Positions 33,486 to 42,367 of a DNA stretch of 64,000 bases are shown in pieces. How positions within the stretch are numbered: position 1 is the stretch's first letter; each line of letters begins with the position of its first letter. A program made the translations under genes and the position numbers. The DNA lies in assembly GCF_001442755.1 (NCBI RefSeq), contig NZ_CP006368.1, positions 1-64,000 of the forward strand. Reading direction: 5' to 3'. Source of the stretch: Aureimonas sp. AU20. Lineage in GTDB: Bacteria > Pseudomonadota > Alphaproteobacteria > Rhizobiales > Rhizobiaceae. A model generated the notes under the pieces. The model had not been told where the DNA came from and made no database searches. It worked only from the letters and a program-made list of their open reading frames with translations.

Positions 33486-34607
33486 ATGGCAGGTTCCCCC
33501 AAACGCCGCGTCGCCGTCATCGGCGGCGGGATCTTCGGCGTCTCCTCCGCGCTGCATCTGGCGCGCCTCGGCGCCGAGGTGACGCTGGTGACCGATGGCC
33601 CGATCGCCTCCGGCGCATCCAGCCGCTCGCTCGCCTGGCTGAACTCGGCGCGCTACCGCTCGCGCGCCTATCATGACCTGCGCATGGCCGGGCTCGACCG
33701 CTACCACACGCTCGCCCATGCCAACCCGTCCGCCAACTGGCTCCGCTTCGACGGCGCGCTGACCTGGGACGCCGACGAGGCCGAGAACGAGATCGACGCC
33801 GTCTTCGCCTACGAGACCAGCATCGGCTATGCCGCGCTGAAGCTCGAGCCCGGTGAGATCGCGGCGGTGACGCCCGGCGTCGACGCCGCCGCCGTCACGA
33901 AGCAGGGCGCGATCTTCAACCCGGCGGAGGGCTGGGTGGACCTGCCCTCGCTGATCCGCCTCCTTCTCATTCAGTTCGAAGCGATGGGCGGACGCCTCGT
34001 TCCCAATGCGGGTAAGGCGCGGATCATCGTGGAGGGCGGCCGCGCGCGCGGCGCGCTGCTGGGCGACGGCACGCGGGTCGAGAGCGACGCCGTCCTGCTC
34101 GCCACCGGCCCCTCTGTGCCACAGTCGCTGGCCGAGAACGGCATCCATTTGCCCGACCAGACGCCGATCGCGCTTCTGGTGAAGACCAAGCCGCATGCCC
34201 ATCCGCTGCGCGCCGTTCTCAACACGCCGCGCGTCGCCGTGCGCCCGACGCCGGATGGTGGTTTCGTGCTGGACTCGGCCTGGTCGGAGGAGGGGATCGT
34301 GACGGCGGAGGACGGCACGCATTCCTTCCCCCCCGGCACCACCGAGCGCCTTCTCGAAGAGGCCTCCGCCGTTCTGGAGGGCCGGCCCCGGCTGGAACTG
34401 GAATCCTACGCGATGGGACCCAAGCCCATTCCGGCCGACGGCGATCCCGTCTTCGGCGAACTGGCGGAGATCCCCGGTTATTTCGTCGCCTTCAGCCATA
34501 GCGGCGCCACGCTCGGCCTGATCGCCGGCGAGATGCTGGCGCGCGAGATCGCGACCGGCGAGGCGTATCCCATGCTCGCGCCCTTTCGCGCATCCCGCTT
34601 CAAGTAA
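33486..34607 (+). CDS. FAD-dependent oxidoreductase (D-amino-acid oxidase/glycine oxidase fold)
   Basis: A 373-residue DAO-superfamily flavoenzyme. The dinucleotide motif VIGGGIFGVSSALHLARLG is at about 10-28, then the FAD segment SGASSRSLAWLNSARYRS. The C-terminal FAD loop is in SHSGATLGLIAGEMLAREI. Family members oxidise amino acids, sarcosine, opines or polyamines at a C-N bond. As last gene of the operon with an amino-acid-type importer, it probably attacks the imported compound. A hairpin at 34624-34645 follows. Confidence 0.88.
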   Translation: MAGSPKRRVAVIGGGIFGVSSALHLARLGAEVTLVTDGPIASGASSRSLAWLNSARYRSRAYHDLRMAGLDRYHTLAHANPSANWLRFDGALTWDADEAENEIDAVFAYETSIGYAALKLEPGEIAAVTPGVDAAAVTKQGAIFNPAEGWVDLPSLIRLLLIQFEAMGGRLVPNAGKARIIVEGGRARGALLGDGTRVESDAVLLATGPSVPQSLAENGIHLPDQTPIALLVKTKPHAHPLRAVLNTPRVAVRPTPDGGFVLDSAWSEEGIVTAEDGTHSFPPGTTERLLEEASAVLEGRPRLELESYAMGPKPIPADGDPVFGELAEIPGYFVAFSHSGATLGLIAGEMLAREIATGEAYPMLAPFRASRFK

Positions 34608-34623
34608 AGCTTTGAAGCTGCTT

Positions 34624-34645
34624 TCGGCCGCCATGGCGCGGCCGA
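34624..34645. terminator. Hairpin between convergent genes
   Basis: Arms TCGGCCGC (34624-34631) and GCGGCCGA (34638-34645) form a perfect 8-bp stem with a 6-nt loop between the flavoenzyme stop and the HWE kinase stop. It could act on either strand. No long T run follows. Confidence 0.45.
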
Positions 34646-34655
34646 GGGCACCCTG

Positions 34656-36188
34656 TCAATCGGCCGGCTGGATTTCGCCGGTCAGGACATAGGTCAGGCC
34701 CGTCGGCGCGAAGCTGCGCTCGGCGCGGCCGCCGAAATAGGCGGGAACGACCCGCTCCAGAAGCCGCGAGCCGAAGCCCATCGTCTCCGGCGTCGCCACC
34801 AGAGGCCCGTTGAGTTCCCGCCATTCGAAGCGGAACTGGCCGTCCTGGTGCTCCCAGATGATGCGCACCTGCCCCTCGGAGATCGACAGCGCGCCATACT
34901 TGGCGGCGTTGGTGGCCAGCTCGTGCAGCGCCAGAGCCAGACCCAGCGCGCGCTCGGAGGACAGCGTGACATGCGGCCCCGCGACGTCCACCCGCTGCTC
35001 GTTGTCGACATGGGGCGTCAGCGCCTTGCCGACGACCTCCTCCACGGTGGAGTCGGTGAGATCGGGCCGCACCAGCGTATCCTGCGCCCTCGCAAGCGCC
35101 GCAATGCGGCTGGTGATGCTTTCCGAGGCGTGCTCCAAGGACGTCGCGTGCCGGAAACTCTGCGAGACGATCGCCTGCACCATGGCGAGGCCGTTCTTCA
35201 TACGGTGCGACAGCTCGCGCATGGCGACCTGCTGCATCTGCTCGGCGCGCCGCAGCTCGTCGATGTCGATCACCGCGCCGACATAGCCGAGAAACGTGCC
35301 GTCGGCGCCAAAGCGCGGCGTGCCGCTGTTGATGGCCGAGCGGAAGCTGCCGTCGCGCGAGCGCAGCCGGTATTCCATGCTGAATGGCTCTTGGCGCGCA
35401 TTGGCTGAGAGAAGCACGCGGCGCGCGTCGGCCAGGTCGTCGGGATGCATGGCGTCGAGCCAGCCCGAGCCCTCCGCCTCCTCGCGCGACTGGCCGGTGA
35501 CGGAGTACCAGGCGCGGTTCAGAAAGATGCAGCGCGCCTCCGGGTCGGTCACCCAGAGAATGGCTGGCGCATCCTCCGTCATGGCGCGAAACTCGGCCTC
35601 CGCCGCGCGCGAGGCGGAGAGAGCGCGCTCGCGCTCCACCAGCGCCTTGCGCAGCTCGAGCTGCGTCATCGCCTGCCGGGCGAGAAGATGCAGCGTGCGG
35701 ATCTGGTGGCCGTCGAGTTCCTTGGGCTCGTAGCCGAGGACGCACATCGTGCCGATCGCAAGGCCCGCCTTGGTCTTCAACAGCGCGCCGGCGTAGAAGC
35801 GCAGGCCCGGCTCGCCTTGCACCAAGGGGCTGCACTCGAAGCGCGGGTCCTGCCGCGCGTCGGGCACCATCATGAAGTCCTCGGCCAGGATCGCCTGCCC
35901 GCAGAACGAGGTTTCCAGCGGCGTCTCGCGCACGCCCAAGCCCACCTCGGCCTTGAAGAACTGCCGCTTCGTGTCGACCAGATTCACGACGGCGATCGGC
36001 GTGCCGCAGACCTCGGCCGCGATGCGCGCCAGATCGTCGAACTCAGGCTCGCGCGGCGTGTCCAGCGCCTCATACGAGTGGAGCGCCGCCGAACGCGCCG
36101 CTTCGTCGGAAAGGCTGGAAGGCAGGTCGGGCGCGGCGCTGGCTGACAAGAGAGGACTCAGATTGAGAACACGGTTTGGTTCAGTCAT
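34656..36188 (-). CDS. HWE-type sensor histidine kinase with GAF and PAS domains
   Basis: A soluble 510-residue kinase. A GAF domain (about 30-180: FDDLARIAAEVCGTPIAVVNL, FCGQAI, GTMCVLG) is followed by a PAS/PAC domain (about 195-310). The HWE kinase core has phospho-acceptor His328 in RELSHRMKNGLAMVQAI and an ATPase domain with HELATNAAKYGAL. The SHRxKN motif and missing classic HisKA mark the HWE/HisKA_2 group common in rhizobial relatives and often linked to light or general stress. No response regulator adjoins it. Confidence 0.9.
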   Translation of the reverse strand: MTEPNRVLNLSPLLSASAAPDLPSSLSDEAARSAALHSYEALDTPREPEFDDLARIAAEVCGTPIAVVNLVDTKRQFFKAEVGLGVRETPLETSFCGQAILAEDFMMVPDARQDPRFECSPLVQGEPGLRFYAGALLKTKAGLAIGTMCVLGYEPKELDGHQIRTLHLLARQAMTQLELRKALVERERALSASRAAEAEFRAMTEDAPAILWVTDPEARCIFLNRAWYSVTGQSREEAEGSGWLDAMHPDDLADARRVLLSANARQEPFSMEYRLRSRDGSFRSAINSGTPRFGADGTFLGYVGAVIDIDELRRAEQMQQVAMRELSHRMKNGLAMVQAIVSQSFRHATSLEHASESITSRIAALARAQDTLVRPDLTDSTVEEVVGKALTPHVDNEQRVDVAGPHVTLSSERALGLALALHELATNAAKYGALSISEGQVRIIWEHQDGQFRFEWRELNGPLVATPETMGFGSRLLERVVPAYFGGRAERSFAPTGLTYVLTGEIQPAD

Positions 36189-36473
36189 AGGACGTTGCTG
36201 TGCGGTTGCGAAGAGCCGGCTGGCGATTTCGTCGCAGGTGATGCGTCAATGTTTTCCGTGTCATGCAGCGGTTCGGCGAAAAAACGAGAGGCTTTGTCAC
36301 AACCTTGTCGTGTGAGGCCTGTCTGGCGCGAGCGAAAGGCCTGACCGAAAGGGCCGCCCGCCTTCCGCCCCCGTGTCGCGGGCGAAGAGGCGGGGCTTGC
36401 CGAAACACCGAACCTGCCGCATCTGCGCCTTCGACGCGCCGCCCCCATTCCGTTCGACCCAAAGGAGCCTTCC

Positions 36474-37340
36474 ATGCCCGATCCCGTCTCGACTGGCCCC
36501 ATCGCCGTTCTCGGCACCGGCATTATTGGCGCGGCGGTCGCGCGCAATCTTGCCCGCAAGGGCTTTTCGGTGCGCGCCTGGAACCGCTCGGCCGACAAGG
36601 CCAAGGCGCTGGAGCCCGATGGCGTGATGCCTTTCGAGGACGTGACGGAAGCCGTGCGCGGCGCGGCGATGGTGCTGACCGTCCTCAAGGATGGGCCTGC
36701 CGTTCTGGAGGCGATGGAGGCGGCACGGCCGGCGTTGGGCAAGGGCTCGATCTGGCTGCAGCTCAGCACCGTCGGCATCGAGGCGACGGATCGGCTGGCG
36801 GCGTTCGCCGGCGAGGCCGGCCTCGTTTTCTACGACGCGCCGGTGCTCGGCACGCGCCAGCCCGCCGAGCAGGGCAAGCTGGTGATCCTGGGTTCCGGCC
36901 CGGTGGAGGGGCGAGAGCACGCGCAGCCTGTGTTCGACGCGATCGGCCAGCGCACGATCTGGGTGGGCGAGGCGGCGGGCGCAAGCAGCCGGCTGAAGCT
37001 CGCGCTCAACTCCTATGTCTTCGTCTTGACCCATGGCACGGCCGAGACCCTGCGCATCGCCGAGGCGCTGGGCGTCGATCCGCGTCTGGTCCTCGAAGCG
37101 TTGACCGGTGGGCAGCTCGACAGCGGCTATCTCCAGGGCAAGGGCGGCGCCATGCTGTCGGGCGACTGGACCACCAGCTTCTCGCTGGACAACGGCATCA
37201 AGGACGCGCGTCTCATCGTGGAGGCACTGGCGGGAACGGGCGTTCGCGCCGACCTTGCGGAGGCTGGTCTCGCCCGCTTCGAGCGCGCGTCCGAGGCCGG
37301 GCATGGCGACAAGGACATCGCCGCCTCGTTCCTGGCCTGA
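36474..37340 (+). CDS. 3-Hydroxyisobutyrate dehydrogenase-family oxidoreductase
   Basis: A 288-residue NAD(P)-dependent beta-hydroxyacid dehydrogenase. The N-terminal Rossmann motif is GTGIIGAAVARNLARKG (about 12-28). The substrate-binding DAPVLGTRQPAEQGKL is a variant of the family DAPVSGG motif. Catalytic Lys (about 174) is in SRLKLALNSY. AGGAG lies six bases before the ATG. It could act on 3-hydroxyisobutyrate, tartronate semialdehyde or a related acid; the altered DAPV motif makes the substrate uncertain. It is divergent from the HWE kinase and stands alone. Confidence 0.87.
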   Translation: MPDPVSTGPIAVLGTGIIGAAVARNLARKGFSVRAWNRSADKAKALEPDGVMPFEDVTEAVRGAAMVLTVLKDGPAVLEAMEAARPALGKGSIWLQLSTVGIEATDRLAAFAGEAGLVFYDAPVLGTRQPAEQGKLVILGSGPVEGREHAQPVFDAIGQRTIWVGEAAGASSRLKLALNSYVFVLTHGTAETLRIAEALGVDPRLVLEALTGGQLDSGYLQGKGGAMLSGDWTTSFSLDNGIKDARLIVEALAGTGVRADLAEAGLARFERASEAGHGDKDIAASFLA

Positions 37341-37349
37341 AATAGTGAC

Positions 37350-37371
37350 GGGCAGGCCCTGGGGCCTGCCC
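37350..37371. terminator. Strong hairpin between convergent genes
   Basis: GGGCAGGCCC (37350-37359) and GGGCCTGCCC (37362-37371) form a perfect 10-bp palindromic stem (drawn with a 2-nt centre) nine bases after the dehydrogenase stop and 24 before the phosphoesterase stop. No T run, so a bidirectional Rho-assisted terminator is likely. Confidence 0.5.
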
Positions 37372-37395
37372 GGATCGCCTCTCGGCACGTTTTGG

Positions 37396-38514
37396 CTACC
37401 ACTTTTGCCCGTTGGCGTTCGGCCCGAGCCGCCCGCCGGGGAGGCCGTGGCTCGGCCAACTGCGTAACGAGTGGACGTCGCGCCCGAGGGCCAGGGAGGG
37501 GCCGCGCTTGGGCCGTTCTCGCGCGTTTCGCACCAGCACCTCCACTGTGTCGGTGTCGGTCGAGCCGTCCGCTTCCGTGGCGGTGACGGTCAGGACATGC
37601 CGTCCGTCGGCCACCTCGCCGAAGCGCCCGCACCAGACTCCGTCCCCGTCGCGCGACAGCGTCAGGTCCCGCTCGCCGTCGAGACGCGCCGTCACCACGA
37701 CTTCGTTTGAGGCCCCGAAGATCTCGGCGCGAACGGAGATCGCGGCTTCGGGGACTTGCGTGCGCGAGGTGAAGTCCGTGGCGAGCCGCCAGTCCGAGGG
37801 CGACGTAACGAGAACGAAGGGCCAGCCGCTGTCCAGCGTCTTGAAGCGCCAGGACACGACATCGCCGTCCAGCGCCGAGACGGACAGGCCGGGCGGTCCT
37901 TCCTCGATCTCGCCGGTGGAGCGTGTCGCGCCGTAGATCACGTGCCCATCGTTGAGAAGATCGTTGTAGTGGGTGTGGCCGGTGCCGACATAGGCGACGC
38001 CGCAGCGGGCGAACAGGGCGGCCACCTCCTCGCAGCCCTCCCGCAGATCGCCGGGAAAGGCGTGCATGAAGACGAGCGACCGGGCGCCGGGGCGCGCTTG
38101 GCCCAGGATCTGATGGAGCCAGGCCGTCTGCGTTTGACCCAGGCGGAAGTCCGGCCCGCCCGAGCCGGCGCTGACGATGTCGAGAAACAGGCATTGCGTC
38201 TCGCCGATCGTCTCGACGCGCGGCAGGCTCTGGGGCGCCAGATGCCGGCGGAAATCCTCGAGATGCCCGGCCTCGAAATCATGATCCCCCGGCAGGACAT
38301 GAAGCGGCACGCGCAGCCGGCGCGCGACCTCGCCGACGCGCTCGAACTGTTCGGGCGTTGCGTGATTGGCGTTGTCGCCCGGCAGCACGGCGAACTGCAC
38401 CCGCTCGGCAAAACCCCGATTGGCCTCGCTCACCAGCCGCTCGAAAAGGCGCAGGCTTTCCCAATCGTCGCCCTCGCAGGCATGGAGATCGCCGAACTGC
38501 AACCATCGGAGCAT
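37396..38514 (-). CDS. Metallophosphoesterase with C-terminal beta domain
   Basis: A calcineurin-like phosphoesterase of 372 residues. The dimetal motifs run in order: GDLH (8-11), GDNAN, GDHD, MHAFPGD and GTGHTHYND. The catalytic part covers about 1-235. A beta-rich domain follows (about 245-345: VRAEIFGASNEVVVTARLD, HVLTVTATEADGS), resembling an Ig/fibronectin-like fold. I chose the ATG at 38514 because the first motif normally starts within ten residues; upstream frame to 38691 is Pro/Arg-rich. No signal peptide, so cytosolic. The substrate is unknown; such proteins hydrolyse phosphodiesters or nucleotides. Confidence 0.83.
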   Translation of the reverse strand: MLRWLQFGDLHACEGDDWESLRLFERLVSEANRGFAERVQFAVLPGDNANHATPEQFERVGEVARRLRVPLHVLPGDHDFEAGHLEDFRRHLAPQSLPRVETIGETQCLFLDIVSAGSGGPDFRLGQTQTAWLHQILGQARPGARSLVFMHAFPGDLREGCEEVAALFARCGVAYVGTGHTHYNDLLNDGHVIYGATRSTGEIEEGPPGLSVSALDGDVVSWRFKTLDSGWPFVLVTSPSDWRLATDFTSRTQVPEAAISVRAEIFGASNEVVVTARLDGERDLTLSRDGDGVWCGRFGEVADGRHVLTVTATEADGSTDTDTVEVLVRNARERPKRGPSLALGRDVHSLRSWPSHGLPGGRLGPNANGQKW

Positions 38515-38644
38515 GGCCGAGACCTTTTCAAGACGCGCATGGAGAGGGGAAAGCGGGGAAAAGAGCGGGACGGCGAGCATGGGCTCGCCGTCCCTTCGCG
38601 AGCAGGGGTGAACGGGAGAGGGAGGATCTCCCGTTCGCCTGTGC

Positions 38645-39136
38645 TCAGCGCTTGGGAGGAGCGGGCTGGCGATCGGCCGGAGCCGGGGCACCCGGGGCGC
38701 CGGGAGTGCCGGGCTGCTGCGCGTCCGCCGGCGGCGGGGGAGGGGCGGGCGGCAGGGTGAGATTGGGGATCTTGTCGATCAGCGGCTTGGCTGCCGCGAT
38801 GCAGCGCTCCAAGGGCTCGTCGCCGCACTCGATGCGAAGGCCCATGTCGCGGCCCATGCGCAGGTCGATGCCCTTGCCGGCATGCGGCGGCGGCGGAGGG
38901 GGCGCGTTCGGATCGCGCGGGCCGGGGCCGGGACCACGGGTGGGCGGCGGAGGCGGCATCTCGCCGGGGGCGCGGGGCGCATCGGCCGGGCCGCCGGGCG
39001 GAGGGGGCGGGGCAGCCTCGTTGGTCGGGGCGGCCGGCGCCGGAGCGCCCGCCGGTGCGGGCTGGGCCGAAGCCCAGGAAATCGAGCCGACGGCGATCGC
39101 CGTCGCAAGAAGAGCTTGCTTCATCATCCGCATCAT
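38645..39136 (-). CDS. Proline/alanine-rich exported protein
   Basis: A 163-residue protein. A signal peptide (about 1-25: MMKQALLATAIAVGSISWASA) precedes a low-complexity Pro/Ala/Gly region (26-90) with poly-Pro runs. A short folded-looking stretch follows (about 90-125: GIECG-like IECGDEPLERCIAAAKPLID) with two cysteines that could form a disulfide. The tail is again Pro-rich. Three in-frame ATGs lie close together, so the exact start is uncertain. It probably lies in the periplasm, perhaps spanning or bound to the cell wall. I recognise no functional family. Confidence 0.65.
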   Translation of the reverse strand: MMRMMKQALLATAIAVGSISWASAQPAPAGAPAPAAPTNEAAPPPPPGGPADAPRAPGEMPPPPPTRGPGPGPRDPNAPPPPPPHAGKGIDLRMGRDMGLRIECGDEPLERCIAAAKPLIDKIPNLTLPPAPPPPPADAQQPGTPGAPGAPAPADRQPAPPKR

Positions 39137-39381
39137 CCTTTCACGGGGTTGTGATGTGCGGCCTGATAGCGAACCGCGAAGAGTTTGGTTCCCTCACAAA
39201 TCGAAAGTCTGAAACTTTGCTTGTTGTAAGGTCGCGTTACTGATATTGTAATTGGTACTTACTTCAATAGACTCTCTTTAAAGCCTGCTGCATGCAACCT
39301 GTCGGCCGAGAGCGCATTAAGAGCCCGGTCGCCGTTGATCACGATCCTGTCAACGCAGGGAACGCGGCCGGGGGATTTTGC

Positions 39382-40827
39382 ATGAGCATCGCGTCGGCAA
39401 CGGCACTCAGTCCGGCCACAGAGCCCAAGTCCCGCTCGCTGAAAGCGTTGGGTGCGGTCAACTTCTTTCTCGCCGACGTGCGCGACGGGCTGGGCCCCTT
39501 CCTCGGCATCTTCCTGATCGGGCAAGGCTGGAGCACCGCGACGATCGGCCTCGTCATGACGATCGGCGGCATCGCGGGCATGTTGGCGACCACGCCGCTT
39601 GGGGCTCTCGCGGACGCTTCCAAGGCCAAGCGCTTCATGGTCGCCTTCTGCGCGGGCTTGGTGATCGTCGCCTCGCTCGCCATTCTCTTCCTGCCCAACT
39701 TCACCTTTGTCACCGCCTCGCAGATCGCCACCGGCATCGCGGGCGCGGCCATCGGCCCCGCCATCGCCGGCCTGACGCTCGGTCTCGTCGGGCAAGCGGG
39801 TCTGGCGCACCAGCTCGGCCGCAACGAAGCCTGGAACCATGGCGGCAACGTCTTCGCGGCGGCCGGGGCTGGCTTCTTCGGCTACGAGTTCGGCCTGACG
39901 GCGGTGTTCATCCTGATGACGGCCATGGCCGTGGGCTCGATCGCGTCCATCCTCATGATCGATCCCAAGGACATCGACCATGACGTGGCGCGCGGCCTGG
40001 ACCCCAAGGCCGAGGGCGGCGACAAGGAAGCGCCCTCCGGCTTCAATGTCCTTTGGAAATCCACCCCGCTTCTGATCCTCGCCGCCACGCTGATGCTCTT
40101 CCATTTCGGCAACGGTGCGATGCTGCCGCTGCTCGGCCAGCAGGTGGCGAGCCAGGCCGAAAGCGGATCGGCGTCGTCCTCCGCCTCGGCCACCGCCGCC
40201 CCCGGCGCCTCCAGCCAGGGCGCGACACCCCCGGACGCTTCGACCCAGACTCAGGCCCGGACCGATGGCGCCACCACGATCGCCCCCGGACAGTCCACCG
40301 CCGGACGCCCGGCCACCGCGCCGGTCCAGCAGCATTCCACGCTCCAGACGCTTCTGAGCGACCCGGTTTCCTACACGGCGGCGACGGTCATCATCGCGCA
40401 GCTGACCATGATCCCGATCGCGCTTCTGGCGGCCGGCTTCGCTCGAAAGCGCGGCTATTTCCTTCTCCTCATCGCAGCGCTGGTGGCGCTTCCCGTGCGC
40501 GGTCTCATCGCCGGCCTCTGGCCCAGCCATTTCGCTCTGATTCCGGTGCAGATGCTGGACGGCATCGGCGCGGGCCTCCTCGGCGTCGCGGTCCCCGGAC
40601 TTGTCGCGCGCATCCTGAAAGGCACGGGTCATATCAATGCCGGCCTCGGCGCCGTCATGACCGTGCAGGGCATCGGCGCCTCGCTGAGCCCGGCCATCGC
40701 CGGCGTGGTGGTCTCGCGCTACGGCTTCTCGGTCGCCTATCTCATGCTGGCGGGCTTCGCAATCCTGGGCCTCCTGCTCTGGCTCATCTCCGCGCCGAAG
40801 GTCGCCGCCGCCTGTAAGGGCGACTGA
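39382..40827 (+). CDS. MFS transporter with a low-complexity insert
   Basis: A major facilitator carrier of 481 residues with about twelve helices. N-terminal motifs include VNFFLADVRDGLGPFLGIF and TTPLGALADASKAKRFM (motif A-like loop). After the seventh helix (LLILAATLMLFHFGNGAMLPL) comes a Ser/Ala/Thr/Gln-rich insert of about 75 residues with no hydrophobicity, before the eighth helix (AATVIIAQLTMIPIALLAAGF). ATG at 39382 (MSIASATAL) is preferred; the frame is open to 39292. Substrate unknown. An anion permease gene follows in the same direction. Confidence 0.85.
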   Translation: MSIASATALSPATEPKSRSLKALGAVNFFLADVRDGLGPFLGIFLIGQGWSTATIGLVMTIGGIAGMLATTPLGALADASKAKRFMVAFCAGLVIVASLAILFLPNFTFVTASQIATGIAGAAIGPAIAGLTLGLVGQAGLAHQLGRNEAWNHGGNVFAAAGAGFFGYEFGLTAVFILMTAMAVGSIASILMIDPKDIDHDVARGLDPKAEGGDKEAPSGFNVLWKSTPLLILAATLMLFHFGNGAMLPLLGQQVASQAESGSASSSASATAAPGASSQGATPPDASTQTQARTDGATTIAPGQSTAGRPATAPVQQHSTLQTLLSDPVSYTAATVIIAQLTMIPIALLAAGFARKRGYFLLLIAALVALPVRGLIAGLWPSHFALIPVQMLDGIGAGLLGVAVPGLVARILKGTGHINAGLGAVMTVQGIGASLSPAIAGVVVSRYGFSVAYLMLAGFAILGLLLWLISAPKVAAACKGD

Positions 40828-41012
40828 TCCGGTACTCTCGATCCTCCTTCGAAAATCTGCTCGGCCGCGCCCGATCTCCCCTGCGCGGCGGGGCGCCATC
40901 CGCTCGCGCCTCGCCCTTGCCTGCCCCGCGCGCTTGACAGGGGCCGGGGCTTGGGGCTCACCCCTTCGCCACGCGTCCCGCCCTGCCTTTTCGAACCCCC
41001 GAGCACCATTCG

Positions 41013-42281
41013 ATGACCCTTAGCCTGTTGCATATCGTTACCTGGGCCATCAGCGGCTTGACCGTTTTCGGCGTCATCTTCCGGCCCGGCCAATGGCCGG
41101 AATGGATCTTCGCCGTCGCGGGCGCGCTGCTACTCGTCGTCACCGGCCTTCTGCCCTGGCGCGAGGGGCTGGCCGGGGTCGAGGCGGGCATCGACGTCTA
41201 TCTCTTTCTGGCCGGCATGATGCTTCTGGCCGAAACCGCGCGGCGCGAGGGGCTCTTCACCTATCTCGCGGCCTATGCCGCCCGCTCGGCGCGCGGCTCG
41301 CCCCGCCGTCTCTTCACCCTCGTCTATCTCATCGGAACGCTGGTCACGGTGTTCCTGTCCAACGACGCGACGGCGGTGGTGCTGACGCCTGCCGTGATCG
41401 CGGTCACGCGCGCGGCCAAGGTCGCCTCGCCCATTCCCTATCTCCTGATCTGCGCCTTCGTCGCCAATGCTGCCTCCTTCGTCCTGCCGATCTCGAACCC
41501 TGCCAATCTGGTGGTGTTCGGCGCGCATCTGCCGCCGCTCGGCGAATGGCTCGGCCGCTTCGCGCTCCCTTCCGTCCTGGCGATTCTGGCGACGTTCTTC
41601 ATCCTGCGCTGGAACCAGGGGGACAATCTCAGCGGCACGACCGACAGCAATGTCGAAATCCCGACGCTGTCGCTCGGCGGCCGGATCGCGGCGATCGGCC
41701 TTGTGCTTGCCAGCCTCGTTCTTCTCGGCTCCTCCGCTCTCGGCCTGGAGCTCGGCTGGCCGACCTTGATCGCCGGGCTTCTCACGGCGCTGGCAGTCAC
41801 GTTGGGCGAGCGCTCCAACCCGCTGCCCCTGGTCAAGGAAATCTCCTGGGACACGTTGGCCATGGTGGCCGGCCTCTTCGTCATCGTGCGTGCGCTGGAG
41901 GTCAGCGGCCTGCAGGCGACGCTGGTCGGCGCGCTGCAAGGCCCGCTCAATGCGTCGCCCGATAGCGGTGCCTTCCTGTCCGGCGTGGCGCTCGCCTTCG
42001 GCACCAATCTCACCAACAATCTGCCGCTGGGCCTGATGACCGGCGCCTTCACCAACGCCGCCGAACTGCCGCAACAGGTCGTCAACGCCATCCTGATCGG
42101 CATCGATATCGGCCCGAACCTCTCGGTGACCGGCTCGCTCGCCACGATCCTCTGGCTCAGCGCCCTGCGCCGCGAAGGGCTGTCCTTCGGCGCCTTGAAC
42201 TTCCTGCGGATCGGCGCGCTGGTCATGCCGCCGGCCCTGGTCCTGGCACTGCTCGCCGTGCTGCTCCAGCCCTGGAGCTGA
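41013..42281 (+). CDS. ArsB/NhaD-type anion permease
   Basis: A 422-residue ion-transporter-superfamily membrane protein with about eleven helices. Conserved pieces are FLSNDATAVVLTPAVIAV, VANAASFVLPISNPANLVVFG and the symmetric GTNLTNNLPLGLM. These paired N-D/N-P loops are typical of ArsB arsenite and related permeases. No arsC or ArsR gene is nearby, so arsenite export is only one option; other dicarboxylate or oxyanion transport is possible. A TTGACA hexamer at 40934-40939 could be its -35 box. Confidence 0.82.
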   Translation: MTLSLLHIVTWAISGLTVFGVIFRPGQWPEWIFAVAGALLLVVTGLLPWREGLAGVEAGIDVYLFLAGMMLLAETARREGLFTYLAAYAARSARGSPRRLFTLVYLIGTLVTVFLSNDATAVVLTPAVIAVTRAAKVASPIPYLLICAFVANAASFVLPISNPANLVVFGAHLPPLGEWLGRFALPSVLAILATFFILRWNQGDNLSGTTDSNVEIPTLSLGGRIAAIGLVLASLVLLGSSALGLELGWPTLIAGLLTALAVTLGERSNPLPLVKEISWDTLAMVAGLFVIVRALEVSGLQATLVGALQGPLNASPDSGAFLSGVALAFGTNLTNNLPLGLMTGAFTNAAELPQQVVNAILIGIDIGPNLSVTGSLATILWLSALRREGLSFGALNFLRIGALVMPPALVLALLAVLLQPWS

Positions 42282-42367
42282 ACCCCCCGTCGCTTCGTGC
42301 CTGAGTTTGGAAACAGGTCTGCTGAACTCGATCCCGCGAACCCATGGCGCGGGGTCGGCTCGCTGCT

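Noticed and set aside
41013-42281. Arsenic resistance operon
   Set aside because: The permease is ArsB-like, but no arsR, arsC, arsH or ACR3 gene is near, so a full arsenic system cannot be supported.
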